The translations under genes were made by a program, and so were the position numbers. A DNA stretch of 64,000 nucleotides. It comes from Flavobacteria bacterium BAL38 (GTDB lineage Bacteria; Bacteroidota; Bacteroidia; Flavobacteriales; Flavobacteriaceae). The stretch covers positions 124,001-188,000 of the forward strand of contig AAXX01000001.1 in the NCBI GenBank assembly GCA_000169355.1. Reading direction: 5' to 3'. This document shows, one piece after another, positions 21,371-30,168 of this stretch (the stretch's first letter is position 1; every line of letters begins with the position of its first letter). The notes beneath the pieces were generated by a model. That model ran no database searches, was not told the DNA's origin, and saw only the letters and a list, made by a program, of their open reading frames with translations.

Positions 21371-22066
21371 ATGAAGTTGAATTGTATTGTTGTAGATGAT
21401 AGTTCCATTCAAAGAATTACCATTACCAAATTAGTAAACGAATCAACATTTTTAAATTTAGTAGGAGATTTTGCGAATGCTCTTGAAGCAAAGAATTGCA
21501 TTAACAACAATTCAATAGACTTAATATTCCTAGACATTGAAATGCCCTTAATTAATGGGTTTGACCTTTTAGACGGACTAAAAACAAAACCTCAAATTAT
21601 ATTTATCACTTCAAAAGCCGACTATGCTGTAAAGGCATTTGACTATGAAGCTACTGATTTCCTTCAAAAACCTATTTCAAAAGAACGTTTTATTAAGGCC
21701 GTAAAAAAAGCCACTGAATTGCACTCTCTTCGTTATGAAAACCATGAAGAAAATGGAGATAGTATTGTTATTAAAAGCAATTTAAAAAAACTAAAAATAT
21801 TTGTTTCAAAAATTAAATGGGTTGAAGCTTATGGCGATTACATTAAAATTGTAACAGATGAAGAAAGTCATTTAGTACTCTCTACAATGAAAGGATTTGA
21901 AAAAGAATTACCTGAAGGCAAATTTATCCGAGTTCATAAATCATACATTATTAATTTAGATCGTGTGGAAAAATTTAACAGTAAGTTTGCTGAAATTGGA
22001 ACCACTAAAATTCCATTAAGCAGAAACAAAAAGGAAGAAATTACTAAAGCAATAGAAAACGCTTAA
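21371..22066 (+). CDS. LytTR-family response regulator
   Basis: A 231-residue two-component regulator. The receiver domain (about 1-120) has the acidic pair D9-D10 and the phosphoacceptor D55 in LIFLDIEMPL. The DNA-binding LytTR domain (about 130-229) has the typical KWVEAYGDYIKI and FIRVHKSYIINLDRV patterns. No LytS-like kinase gene adjoins it, so the partner is unknown. It ends 1 base from the convergent priA stop, with no terminator between them. Confidence 0.93.
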   Translation: MKLNCIVVDDSSIQRITITKLVNESTFLNLVGDFANALEAKNCINNNSIDLIFLDIEMPLINGFDLLDGLKTKPQIIFITSKADYAVKAFDYEATDFLQKPISKERFIKAVKKATELHSLRYENHEENGDSIVIKSNLKKLKIFVSKIKWVEAYGDYIKIVTDEESHLVLSTMKGFEKELPEGKFIRVHKSYIINLDRVEKFNSKFAEIGTTKIPLSRNKKEEITKAIENA

Positions 22067-22067
22067 T

Positions 22068-24518
22068 TTAATACACATCTACATTTATCGTAATTTTAAT
22101 AGAACGATACTGCGCAATAGCTTCAAAACTATTGCGCATTTTATTTATAATCGATTTGGTTTGTCCTAAATTTGAGTTTACAGGAATTTTAACCATAATG
22201 GTTCTAATATATTCATTACGAATTCTATTAATTGCTGGTTCTTCTGGCCCTAATACAGGAATTGGCAAACTTTGCACTAATACGTTATAAAACCAAAGCG
22301 AACCTTCTTTTAACTTATCAAAATCACGGTGTTTTAATGTTAATTTAATCAAGCGATAAAAAGGAGGGTATTTGAAATTTTGACGTTCGTATATTTGTTC
22401 TTTATACATTGCCGCATAATCATTACCCAAAACCTGCTGAATAGTATTATGATATGGATTATAAGTCTGAATTAATACTTTTCCTTTTTTTTCTGAACGC
22501 CCTGCCCTGCCCGAAACCTGTGTCATCATTTGAAACGCCCTTTCATAAGCTCTAAAATTAGGCTGGTTTAATAAATTATCAGCATTAAGAATTCCGACTA
22601 AAGTAACATTATCAAAATCTAATCCTTTTGCTAACATTTGAGTTCCTACTAAAATATCAATTTCTCTATTTTTAAAGGAATCGATTATTTTTTCAAAACC
22701 AAACTTTCCGCGTGTCGTATCTTGGTCCATTCTTCCAATATTTTTCTCAGGAAAAAGGGTTTTCAATTCCATTTCTATTTGCTCTGTTCCAAATCCTTTC
22801 GTAGTTAAATCTACCGACTGACAACTATGACAATGTGTAGGATTTGAAATAGAATAACCGCAATAATGACAACGTAATTGGTTTTTAAACTTATAATAGG
22901 TTAAACTTACATCGCAACTTGGACAATGCGGCACATGTCCACACGTCATACATTCTACATAAGGCGAAAATCCTCTTCTATTTTGAAACAATATTACTTG
23001 CTCTCCGTTAGAAATGGTTTCTGAAATGGTTTCTAATAGTTCATCTGAAAAATGACCGGTCATTTTTTTTCTGAAATATTTATCTTTTATATCAATTAAC
23101 AAAATTTCAGGCAAAACTACATTTCCGTAGCGCACTTTTAATTCGGTTAAACCATACTTTTTAGACTGTACATTATAATACGTTTCTAAACTTGGTGTAG
23201 CACTTCCTAAAAGCACTTTTGCATTGTGTTGCTTTGCTAAAACAATTGCCGCATCTCTTGCATGATATCGTGGCGCTGGATCGTGTTGTTTATAAGTTTG
23301 CTCATGTTCTTCATCAACAATAATACATCCTAAATTTGAAAACGGAAGAAACAAAGCACTTCGAACACCAATAACTACTTTTGCTTTTGGTGAATTTTCT
23401 AAAACCTGATTCCAAACTTCTATTCGTTCATTATTAGAATATTTGGAATGAAAAACAGCTACTTCATTACCAAAATAGGCAGTTAATCGTTGAACCAATT
23501 GAGTAGTTAATGCAATTTCTGGCAATAAGAGTAATACTTGCTTTTCTTGTTGCATGTATTTTTCTAAAAGCTTAATATATATTTCCGTCTTGCCCGATGC
23601 CGTAACTCCTTGTAAAAGTGTAACATCAAACGACTGTAAATTTTCTTGAATACTTTGAAAAGCTTTTTGTTGGGCTTCACTTAGTTCAAAAGCAGCATTG
23701 TCTTTTTTATCAAACACAACTCTATCTTGCGCAATATGATATTCTTCAAAAATAGCTTTATCTACTAATGATTTTATTATAGAAGAAGAACTACCAGAAG
23801 TTGCAAGTAGTTTTTTAACTGAAATTGGATTTTTATCTTGGGCTTGTAATTGAAAATAATGCAAAACTAATTCGCGTTGTTTTTTAGCTTTTGATAACAC
23901 ATCTAACAATGCCATTAATTTATCTTGTTGCAAAAACTCGTCATGTAATTTTACGTAGCGAACCAATTTAGGCTTATATTGTTCTGAGATTTCTTCTTGT
24001 AAAACCAATGCTCCTTTTGCCAAAAGCTTATTTATAATAGGAAAAACTGTTTTCTTTCCTAAAATCTTAATTACATCTTGAATCGTAATTGAAGATTGAC
24101 TTTTTAAAGCTTCTAAAATTAAATATTCATCATCTTTTAAATCCTCCGATGAAACTTCATGATTTTCTTTTGCGGAAATAATTGTTTCGCTTTCTAAAAT
24201 ATATCCAGAAGGCAATGCACTTCTATACACTTCACCTAAAGAGCACATATAGTAAGATGCTATCCATTTCCAATGCGTTATTTGAAATGAATTTACAACA
24301 GGTTTTTCATCTAAAATTTGGTGTATTTCTTTTGCTTGATATAATTGTGGAGGAATATTATTTTTATCTAATACTAATGCCGTATACATTTTTGTTTTAC
24401 CAAAAGGCACAGCAACTCTCATTCCCACTTGAATGTAGTTAAACTCAGCTTCTGAAACCTGATAAGTAAAGGTTTTAGAAACCGCTAACGGCAATACAAC
24501 TTCTATGAAATACAACAT
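22068..24518 (-). CDS. priA: Primosomal helicase PriA
   Basis: Restarts stalled replication forks. It has an N-terminal 3'-end-binding domain, a helicase core with Walker A GVTASGKTE and a DEEH box, and a zinc-binding insert with eight Cys (CMTCGHVPHCPSC, then CHYCGYS and CHSCQS). The longest frame opens at 24599, but those extra 27 codons run through the terminator of the upstream gene and a -7 box. I therefore take the ATG at 24518, giving MLYFIEVVLPLAV, which fits PriA N-termini. The product has 816 residues. It converges on the LytTR gene. Confidence 0.95.
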   Translation of the reverse strand: MLYFIEVVLPLAVSKTFTYQVSEAEFNYIQVGMRVAVPFGKTKMYTALVLDKNNIPPQLYQAKEIHQILDEKPVVNSFQITHWKWIASYYMCSLGEVYRSALPSGYILESETIISAKENHEVSSEDLKDDEYLILEALKSQSSITIQDVIKILGKKTVFPIINKLLAKGALVLQEEISEQYKPKLVRYVKLHDEFLQQDKLMALLDVLSKAKKQRELVLHYFQLQAQDKNPISVKKLLATSGSSSSIIKSLVDKAIFEEYHIAQDRVVFDKKDNAAFELSEAQQKAFQSIQENLQSFDVTLLQGVTASGKTEIYIKLLEKYMQQEKQVLLLLPEIALTTQLVQRLTAYFGNEVAVFHSKYSNNERIEVWNQVLENSPKAKVVIGVRSALFLPFSNLGCIIVDEEHEQTYKQHDPAPRYHARDAAIVLAKQHNAKVLLGSATPSLETYYNVQSKKYGLTELKVRYGNVVLPEILLIDIKDKYFRKKMTGHFSDELLETISETISNGEQVILFQNRRGFSPYVECMTCGHVPHCPSCDVSLTYYKFKNQLRCHYCGYSISNPTHCHSCQSVDLTTKGFGTEQIEMELKTLFPEKNIGRMDQDTTRGKFGFEKIIDSFKNREIDILVGTQMLAKGLDFDNVTLVGILNADNLLNQPNFRAYERAFQMMTQVSGRAGRSEKKGKVLIQTYNPYHNTIQQVLGNDYAAMYKEQIYERQNFKYPPFYRLIKLTLKHRDFDKLKEGSLWFYNVLVQSLPIPVLGPEEPAINRIRNEYIRTIMVKIPVNSNLGQTKSIINKMRNSFEAIAQYRSIKITINVDVY

Positions 24519-24522
24519 AAAG

Positions 24523-24530
24523 CAAATATA
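24523..24530 (-). promoter_or_regulatory. Candidate -7 box for priA
   Basis: The minus strand reads TATATTTG only 4 bases before the ATG at 24518. If it is used, the mRNA would begin at or near the start codon, i.e. be practically leaderless. Confidence 0.4.
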
Positions 24531-24570
24531 GTTTGAAAAAAGAGAAAAGAAAATAGAAACGATTACAAAA

Positions 24571-24596
24571 AAAGCGCTCTCAATTGAGAACGCTTT
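24571..24596 (-). terminator. Terminator of the nadC-BrkB-chalcone-isomerase-like unit
   Basis: The stem AAAGCGCTCTCAA / TTGAGAACGCTTT has one mismatched pair and a run of seven T on the minus strand. It is located 22 bases after the 24619 stop codon. Confidence 0.88.
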
Positions 24597-24618
24597 CATT
24601 TATAATATGTGCTTGGAT

Positions 24619-25182
24619 TTATTTTCCTAACATTCCATCTTTTAAATCTTTATCTGCTGGTTTATCACATAACCAAATTCCAAATAAAGCCTTTTTAAAA
24701 TCATGTCCGTCAATAGTACCTTTTTTAACTCCGTTTTTATATACAACAACGCCTTCGCTTGGTACATTCATAATAATAAACACATCTCCTTTTTTTATTT
24801 CATCTTTAAAGAATCCTTTAAATTTGTCAATTTTAGCTTTTAAAGCAGCTGTATTTTTATTAGTAGAATTTTCAAACCCTTCATTAATTGCTGAAATCAT
24901 TTTATCAGAAGTAATCATTCCTGAAATGATATTTAATTTTATGGCAGCAGCATCTTTACTATCCATAATATCTTTTGCACTCGAACTCTTTTTTGGAAGA
25001 TACAATGAACCAACATATAAATCGATCCACATTTTTTCTCTAGTTCCAGCACCATTTAAAACTAAATTTTGCCCGTCTAAAGCTAATTTAGCGTCAACTT
25101 TTACTCCTGAAACGGTTTGTTGTGCATTAACAGTCAAAGTAGTAGCAATAAGCACTAAAAATGTAATAATTTGTTTTTTCAT
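24619..25182 (-). CDS. Secreted chalcone-isomerase-like protein
   Basis: A 187-residue protein with a Sec signal peptide (ends TVNAQ, residue 21). The sequence QTVSGVKVDAKLALDGQNLVLNGAG, then MWIDLYVGSLYLPKKSS and a C-terminal FKKALFGIWL, is that of the bacterial chalcone isomerase-like family. In bacteria this fold is usually not a flavonoid enzyme and may bind fatty acids or hydrophobic ligands in the periplasm. It follows the BrkB-like gene by 21 bases and is closed by a terminator. Confidence 0.85.
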   Translation of the reverse strand: MKKQIITFLVLIATTLTVNAQQTVSGVKVDAKLALDGQNLVLNGAGTREKMWIDLYVGSLYLPKKSSSAKDIMDSKDAAAIKLNIISGMITSDKMISAINEGFENSTNKNTAALKAKIDKFKGFFKDEIKKGDVFIIMNVPSEGVVVYKNGVKKGTIDGHDFKKALFGIWLCDKPADKDLKDGMLGK

Positions 25183-25203
25183 AATAATTTGAATTAATTT
25201 TTG

Positions 25204-26127
25204 TTAAATATATAAATTTTTTCTTTTCAATTTTGAAATTGTAGCATTTAATTCAAACCCTAAAAGCAGAACCATGCAGTTAATCCAAATGTAAAACATA
25301 AGTACAAGAAGCGTACCAATTGAACCATATAGTTCATTATATCGAGCAAATTTTTCTACATATACCCCAAAAATATAAGATGAAAGTATAATTAAAATTG
25401 TAGTTAAAACAGCTCCATAACTGATAAATGAGATTTTTGAAGTTTCTTTAGCTCCAAATTTATATAGTATAGATGTTGTAATTAGTATCATTAGAATAAT
25501 AAAACCATAACGACTCCATTCTATTACAGAAACATCTGCAACATAACCATGAACATTAATTTTTTGGATCATAACCTCGGTTATTACAATTGCAGCAACT
25601 GTAATAATTAAAATTAAAGATAAAACTAATGATATAGCTAAAGAAATAAAATACTGTTTAAAAAACCCACGAGTTATAGTAATGTGAGCCGACATCTCAA
25701 ATCCGCCTAAAATAGCATTGATGCCATTAGTCATTAACAAAATAGACAATATAAAACCAGAAGAAAGCAAACCTTGGTGACTAGTACCCATAATATCTTT
25801 TAATATCATTTCTATCGCCTCATAAGTATTTGGCGGAACTCCGTTTTCAACAAATTTTAAAAAATCGGCTTGAAAATTTTCTAACGGAATAAATGGAATT
25901 AAATTCAGAATAAATAAAGCAAAAGGAAATAATGCCATAAAAAAACTAAACGCAATAGCACTTGCTCTGTATGAAAAAGCACCTCTGAAAATTCCTAAAA
26001 CATACATTTCTAAAATATCGTAAAGCGATAACCCTTCTAAAGATTTCAACTTTATGGCTTTTGCAAGTAAAACCAACTGCTTTATAACAGGAATTTTATT
26101 TAGTTTAATTTCTATTTCTTCCGACAT
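25204..26127 (-). CDS. YihY/BrkB family inner-membrane protein
   Basis: A 307-residue integral membrane protein with about six hydrophobic segments. The family core is visible as GAFSYRASAIAFSFFMALFP near 54-73, and the C-terminal YNELYGSIGTLLVLMFYIWI is also typical. Members were once called ribonuclease BN; transport or envelope roles are suspected but not established. It starts 3 bases after the nadC stop, so the two are cotranscribed. Confidence 0.9.
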   Translation of the reverse strand: MSEEIEIKLNKIPVIKQLVLLAKAIKLKSLEGLSLYDILEMYVLGIFRGAFSYRASAIAFSFFMALFPFALFILNLIPFIPLENFQADFLKFVENGVPPNTYEAIEMILKDIMGTSHQGLLSSGFILSILLMTNGINAILGGFEMSAHITITRGFFKQYFISLAISLVLSLILIITVAAIVITEVMIQKINVHGYVADVSVIEWSRYGFIILMILITTSILYKFGAKETSKISFISYGAVLTTILIILSSYIFGVYVEKFARYNELYGSIGTLLVLMFYIWINCMVLLLGFELNATISKLKRKNLYI

Positions 26128-26130
26128 AAT

Positions 26131-26988
26131 TTAAATCGCTTTTAAGCTCAAATCCATATTATAAACCGAATGCGTTAATGCTCCAGAAGAAATATAATTA
26201 ACGCCACATTCTGCATAATGACGAATGGTTTTTTCATTAATATTTCCTGATGATTCTGTCAAAGATTGATTGCCAATCATAGCTACCGCTTTCTTTGTCG
26301 TTTCGTAATCAAAATTATCTAAAAGAATACGAAAAACGCCACCAGTATCTAAAATTTGTTGCACTTCATCTAAATTTCTAGCTTCAACAATGATTTTTAA
26401 ATCTTTATTATTATCTAATAAATATTGTTTGGTTTTTGCAATCGCTTGTGGAATTCCTCCAGCAAAATCGTTGTGATTATCTTTTAACATAATCATATCG
26501 TACAAAGCAAAACGATGATTTTCGCCTCCACCAATTTTTACTGCCCATTTTTCAATGGCACGAATTCCCGGTGTGGTTTTACGGGTATCTAAAATTTTGG
26601 TTTGCGTTCCTTCCAATAAATCAACAAACATTTTAGTTTTGGTAGCAATAGCACTCATTCGTTGCATAGAATTCAACACTAATCGTTCGGCTTTTAAAAT
26701 AGATTGCGAACTTCCAGAAACATGAAAAACAACATCACCATATTTTACTCTTTCACCATCATTGATAAAAGTTTCCACTTGCAAATCTTTATCCACGTAA
26801 TAGAAAATCATTTTAGCAAATGCTACTCCAGCAATAATTCCTTCGTCTTTTACTAACAACTTTGCTTTTCCTTGTGCTGATGCTGGAATACAAGCCAACG
26901 AACTATGGTCGCCATCTCCAACATCTTCACGAATAGCATTGCTAATAATTAATTCTAATTCATTTTGAAATTGCGCTTCTGAAATCAT
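26131..26988 (-). CDS. nadC: Nicotinate-nucleotide pyrophosphorylase (carboxylating)
   Basis: Converts quinolinate and PRPP to nicotinate mononucleotide in de novo NAD synthesis. The 285 residues contain the family motifs GDGDHSS, LNSMQRMSAIAT, ILDTRKTTPGIRAIEKWAV, GGGENHRFALYDMIMLKDNH and, near the end, NYISSGALTHSV. It is the first gene of the nadC-BrkB-chalcone-isomerase-like unit. No nadA or nadB is in the window. Confidence 0.97.
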   Translation of the reverse strand: MISEAQFQNELELIISNAIREDVGDGDHSSLACIPASAQGKAKLLVKDEGIIAGVAFAKMIFYYVDKDLQVETFINDGERVKYGDVVFHVSGSSQSILKAERLVLNSMQRMSAIATKTKMFVDLLEGTQTKILDTRKTTPGIRAIEKWAVKIGGGENHRFALYDMIMLKDNHNDFAGGIPQAIAKTKQYLLDNNKDLKIIVEARNLDEVQQILDTGGVFRILLDNFDYETTKKAVAMIGNQSLTESSGNINEKTIRHYAECGVNYISSGALTHSVYNMDLSLKAI

Positions 26989-27061
26989 CCTTTATATATT
27001 GAATGGCTAATGTAAGAAATCCTTTGTAGTTTTAAAAATATTTAAACGGCTAAAAAACAAA

Positions 27062-27087
27062 AAACTCCCAGATAAATCTGAGAGTTT
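27062..27087 (-). terminator. Terminator of sucC
   Basis: The stem AAACTCCCAGA / TCTGAGAGTTT has a 4-base loop and one C-A mismatch. On the minus strand it is followed by T-rich sequence. It lies 26 bases after the sucC stop. Confidence 0.8.
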
Positions 27088-27113
27088 CTTTATGATTGAA
27101 TTTTAAATTCTAA

Positions 27114-28307
27114 TTAAGATAAAGCCGCTTTTACTTGATCAGCTGCTTCTTGGAATTGAACAGCAGATAAAATTGGCATTCCTGAATTATCAATTAATTC
27201 TTTAGCGATTACTGCATTAGTTCCTTGTAAACGAACAATGATTGGCACTTTAATAGCGTCGCCCATGTTTTTATAAGCATCTACAACACCTTGAGCAACA
27301 CGATCACAACGAACGATTCCACCAAAAATGTTAATCAAAATAGCTTTTACATTTGGATCTTTTAAGATAATACGGAAAGCTGTTTCAACACGTTTTGCAT
27401 CAGCAGTTCCACCTACGTCTAAGAAATTAGCTGGTTCAAAACCAGCATATTTAATTAAATCCATAGTAGCCATTGCTAATCCAGCTCCGTTTACCATACA
27501 ACCAACAGTTCCATCTAAATCTACGTAGTTTAATCCTACTTCTTTAGCTTCAACTTCGATTGGATTTTCTTCTCTAACGTCTCTCATTTCAGCATATTTT
27601 GCTTGTCTGAATAAAGCGTTATCGTCGATATTAACTTTAGCGTCAACTGCTAAAATTTTATTATCAGATGTTTTTAATACTGGGTTAATTTCAAACATTG
27701 ATGAATCTGAACCGATATACGCTTTATATAAAGCATCGATAAATTTCACCATTTCTTTGAAAGCCTCACCAGATAATCCTAAGTTGAATGCGATTTTTCT
27801 AGCTTGAAAAGCTTGTAATCCGTATGCAGGATCAATTTCTTCAGTAAAAATTAAATGTGGAGTATGCTCAGCAACTTCTTCAATATCCATTCCACCTTCT
27901 GTAGAATACATAATCATATTACGACCAGTAGCTCTGTTTAATAAAACAGAAACATAAAATTCAGAAGTTTCAGTTTCACCCGGATAATAAACATCTTCAG
28001 CAATTAATACTTTGTGAACTTTTTTCCCTTCAGGTGGTGTTTGTGGCGTAATTAACTGCATTCCGATGATTTGCTCAGAAATTTCAGTTACTTGATCTAA
28101 GTTTTTAGCTAACTTAACTCCTCCACCTTTACCTCTACCTCCAGCGTGAACTTGAGCTTTAACTACGTACCAACTTGTACCTGTTTCAGTAGTCAATTGT
28201 TTTGCAGCCGCTACAGCTTCAACCGGATTGTTAGCTACAATTCCACGTTGTACGCGTACTCCATAACTAGCTAGGATTTCTTTACCCTGATATTCGTGTA
28301 TGTTCAT
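27114..28307 (-). CDS. sucC: Succinate-CoA ligase (ADP-forming), beta subunit
   Basis: TCA-cycle step linking succinyl-CoA hydrolysis to nucleotide phosphorylation. An ATP-grasp domain comes first (KAQVHAGGRGKGGGVK) and a CoA-ligase domain later (GGTADAKRV, INIFGGIVRCDRVA). The open frame extends to 28418, but the canonical start MNIHEYQGKEIL is the ATG at 28307, giving 397 residues; the upstream 37 codons cover a -7 box. The alpha subunit gene is not adjacent, so the two are encoded apart in this genome. Confidence 0.97.
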   Translation of the reverse strand: MNIHEYQGKEILASYGVRVQRGIVANNPVEAVAAAKQLTTETGTSWYVVKAQVHAGGRGKGGGVKLAKNLDQVTEISEQIIGMQLITPQTPPEGKKVHKVLIAEDVYYPGETETSEFYVSVLLNRATGRNMIMYSTEGGMDIEEVAEHTPHLIFTEEIDPAYGLQAFQARKIAFNLGLSGEAFKEMVKFIDALYKAYIGSDSSMFEINPVLKTSDNKILAVDAKVNIDDNALFRQAKYAEMRDVREENPIEVEAKEVGLNYVDLDGTVGCMVNGAGLAMATMDLIKYAGFEPANFLDVGGTADAKRVETAFRIILKDPNVKAILINIFGGIVRCDRVAQGVVDAYKNMGDAIKVPIIVRLQGTNAVIAKELIDNSGMPILSAVQFQEAADQVKAALS

Positions 28308-28343
28308 AATTATTATGCGTTTATCTTGTTTAAAAAAGTGCCA

Positions 28344-28351
28344 CAAAAATA
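28344..28351 (-). promoter_or_regulatory. Candidate -7 box for sucC
   Basis: The minus strand reads TATTTTTG, 36 bases before the corrected start at 28307, inside the frame that a longer gene call would translate. No -33 match at the usual spacing. Confidence 0.45.
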
Positions 28352-28518
28352 GCAAAGTAATTTTTAATGGACTAACTTTTTTTCGTTTAATTTGGGAATT
28401 TGATATACATAATCGCAATAAAAGTAAAATTAAAAAATGACTAAAAAGTTACAAATAAAACATTTTGTTATTTTTTGTTAATATTTGTTTTAAAAATAGT
28501 TTATAGTTAAAATCAAAC

Positions 28519-28526
28519 TACTTTTG
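28519..28526 (+). promoter_or_regulatory. Candidate -7 box for lysA
   Basis: TACTTTTG, 16 bases before the lysA ATG. A TTTG lies farther upstream (28484-28487, 31 bases away), too far for a standard -33 element. Confidence 0.45.
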
Positions 28527-28542
28527 CACAAAATAAAAAAGA

Positions 28543-29748
28543 ATGAAACCTGAAGTATTAAAACAATTAGCAACAGAATTTGGAAGTCCTTTATACGTTT
28601 ATGACGCTGAAAAAATTGCCTTTCAATACAATAGATTACAAAACGCATTTAAAAAAGTAGAACGTTTTAAAGTTCATTATGCCGTAAAAGCACTATCCAA
28701 TATTTCGGTTCTAAATTATTTAAAAAGTTTGGGTTCTGGATTGGATACAGTTTCTATACAAGAAGTTTTGCTTGGGCTTCATGCTGGCTTTGATCCAAGA
28801 GATATTATTTACACTCCAAACGGAGTTTCTATGGAAGAAATTGAAACAGTTGCTAACTTTGGAGTTCAAATTAATATTGATAATTTATCGATATTGGAAC
28901 AATTTGGAACAAAACATCCGAATGTTCCCGTTTGTATCCGAATTAATCCACATGTAATGGCAGGTGGTAATGCCAATATTTCTGTTGGACATATTGATAG
29001 TAAATTTGGGATTTCGATTCATCAATTACCGCATATTTTAAGAATTATTGAAAACACAAAAATGCACATCAACGGAATTCATATGCATACGGGTTCTGAT
29101 ATTTTAGATGTGGAAGTATTTTTATATGCTGCCGAAATTTTATTTGAAACGGCTAAAAATTTCAAAGATCTTGATTTTATTGATTTTGGAAGTGGATTTA
29201 AAGTACCCTATAAAAAAGATGACATTGAAACGAATGTAGAAGAATTTGGAACCAAATTAACCAAACGATTTTTAGCGTTTGAAAAAGAATACGGTCGCCC
29301 ATTAACTTTAGCTTTTGAGCCTGGAAAATTCTTAGTAAGCGAAGCGGGTTATTTCTTAGCGAAAGTAAATGTTGTAAAACAAACTACCTCAACGGTTTTT
29401 GCAGGAATTGATTCGGGTTTTAATCATTTGATTCGGCCTATGTTATATGGATCGCAGCATCATATAGAAAACATTTCTAATCCAAAAGGAAAAGAACGCT
29501 ATTATTCGGTAGTAGGATATATCTGTGAAACCGATACTTTTGCAAGTAATAGAAGGATTTCAGAAATTCATGAAGGCGATATTTTATGTTTTAGAAATGC
29601 AGGCGCTTATTGCTTTTCAATGGCTTCGAATTACAACTCGCGACTAAAACCAGCCGAAGTGTTATGGAAAGACGGAAAAGGGCACTTAATTAGAGAACGC
29701 GAAACATTTGATGATATTTTGAAAAATCAGGTGATGATTGAGGTGTAA
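28543..29748 (+). CDS. lysA: Diaminopimelate decarboxylase
   Basis: The last step of lysine synthesis: PLP-dependent decarboxylation of meso-diaminopimelate. The 401 residues have the PLP lysine at K49 (HYAVKALSN). They also have HMHTGSDI and the DFGSGFKV glycine loop. CETDTFASNR carries the second-subunit cysteine, and AGAYCFSMASNYNSR binds substrate. It stands alone, followed immediately by a cluster of intergenic repeats and a terminator. dapA is about 14 kb away. Confidence 0.96.
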   Translation: MKPEVLKQLATEFGSPLYVYDAEKIAFQYNRLQNAFKKVERFKVHYAVKALSNISVLNYLKSLGSGLDTVSIQEVLLGLHAGFDPRDIIYTPNGVSMEEIETVANFGVQINIDNLSILEQFGTKHPNVPVCIRINPHVMAGGNANISVGHIDSKFGISIHQLPHILRIIENTKMHINGIHMHTGSDILDVEVFLYAAEILFETAKNFKDLDFIDFGSGFKVPYKKDDIETNVEEFGTKLTKRFLAFEKEYGRPLTLAFEPGKFLVSEAGYFLAKVNVVKQTTSTVFAGIDSGFNHLIRPMLYGSQHHIENISNPKGKERYYSVVGYICETDTFASNRRISEIHEGDILCFRNAGAYCFSMASNYNSRLKPAEVLWKDGKGHLIRERETFDDILKNQVMIEV

Positions 29749-30134
29749 CACGAATTACACGAATTGGTACGAATGAAAAATCACAACTAATTGTCAAGCT
29801 GAACTTGTTTCAGCTTCTAAAAGAGATTCCGAAACAAGTTCGGAATGACAAAATTGAGTTGGTGTAAAACACAGATTCCACGAATTACCACAGATTAAAA
29901 TTAATAAAAATGTTAATATTAATTTGTTTAAACTTATAATGTAGATTCCGAAACGAGTTCGGAATGACAAAATTGAGTTGATGTAAAACACGAATTTCAC
30001 AAATTAGCACGTATTAAAACTAATAAAAATGATAATATTAATTTGTTTAAACTTATAATGTAGATTCCGAAACGAGTTCGGAATGACAAAATTGAGTTGG
30101 TGTAAAACACCGATTTCACAAATTAGCACAGATT
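29749..30134. repeat. Intergenic repeat cluster after lysA
   Basis: The 386 bases between lysA and the shared terminator hold no convincing gene. They consist of a degenerate 'ACACGAATTACACGAATT' module (29745-29775), an inverted pair of short palindromes (29792-29850), and a tandem array of a 119-bp unit. A 68-codon frame on the minus strand here encodes only the translated repeat, including the recurring peptide CHSELVSES. Confidence 0.85.
29792..29850. repeat. Paired REP-like palindromes in inverted orientation
   Basis: A 59-bp element bounded by TGTCA and TGACA. Hairpin one is AGCTGAA-CTTGT-TTCAGCT and hairpin two is TTCCGAA-ACAAG-TTCGGAA. The loops are complementary while the stems differ, as in a two-REP unit. 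Confidence 0.85.
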
Positions 30135-30136
30135 AA
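29824..30136. repeat. 119-bp tandem repeat, 2.6 copies
   Basis: Units begin with AGATTCCGAAAC at 29824, 29943 and 30062, a period of exactly 119 bases; the third is truncated near 30136. Each unit carries one palindrome (TTCCGAA-loop-TTCGGAA), a TGACAAAATTGAGTTG block, an ACAGATT-type block and an AT-rich tail. Copies 2 and 3 share the ACGAG loop, whereas copy 1 has ACAAG. Confidence 0.88.
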
Positions 30137-30168
30137 AAAAGCATCAAATTTTAGTTTGATGCTTTTTT
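30135..30168. terminator. Bidirectional terminator between lysA and the pafA unit
   Basis: A perfect 14-bp stem (AAAAAAGCATCAAA / TTTGATGCTTTTTT) with a 6-base loop, A/T-flanked so it can work in both directions. The loop contains the stop codon of the 30151-30672 gene. Confidence 0.85.

Noticed and set aside
24519..24599. N-terminal extension of PriA starting at 24599
   Set aside because: These codons cross the upstream gene's terminator and a -7 box, and lack PriA similarity; ATG 24518 used instead.
24584..25192. A 202-codon plus-strand frame opposite the chalcone-isomerase-like gene
   Set aside because: It is antisense to a gene with signal peptide, family match and terminator; its protein has no recognisable domain.
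28308..28418. N-terminal extension of SucC
   Set aside because: The canonical SucC start MNIHEYQGKE is at 28307; the extension covers the promoter.
29794..30000. A 68-codon minus-strand frame downstream of lysA
   Set aside because: It is made of the repeat cluster itself ([13 protein letters not shown] peptide), spans array copies, and has no promoter or conserved content; treated as a repeat, not a gene.
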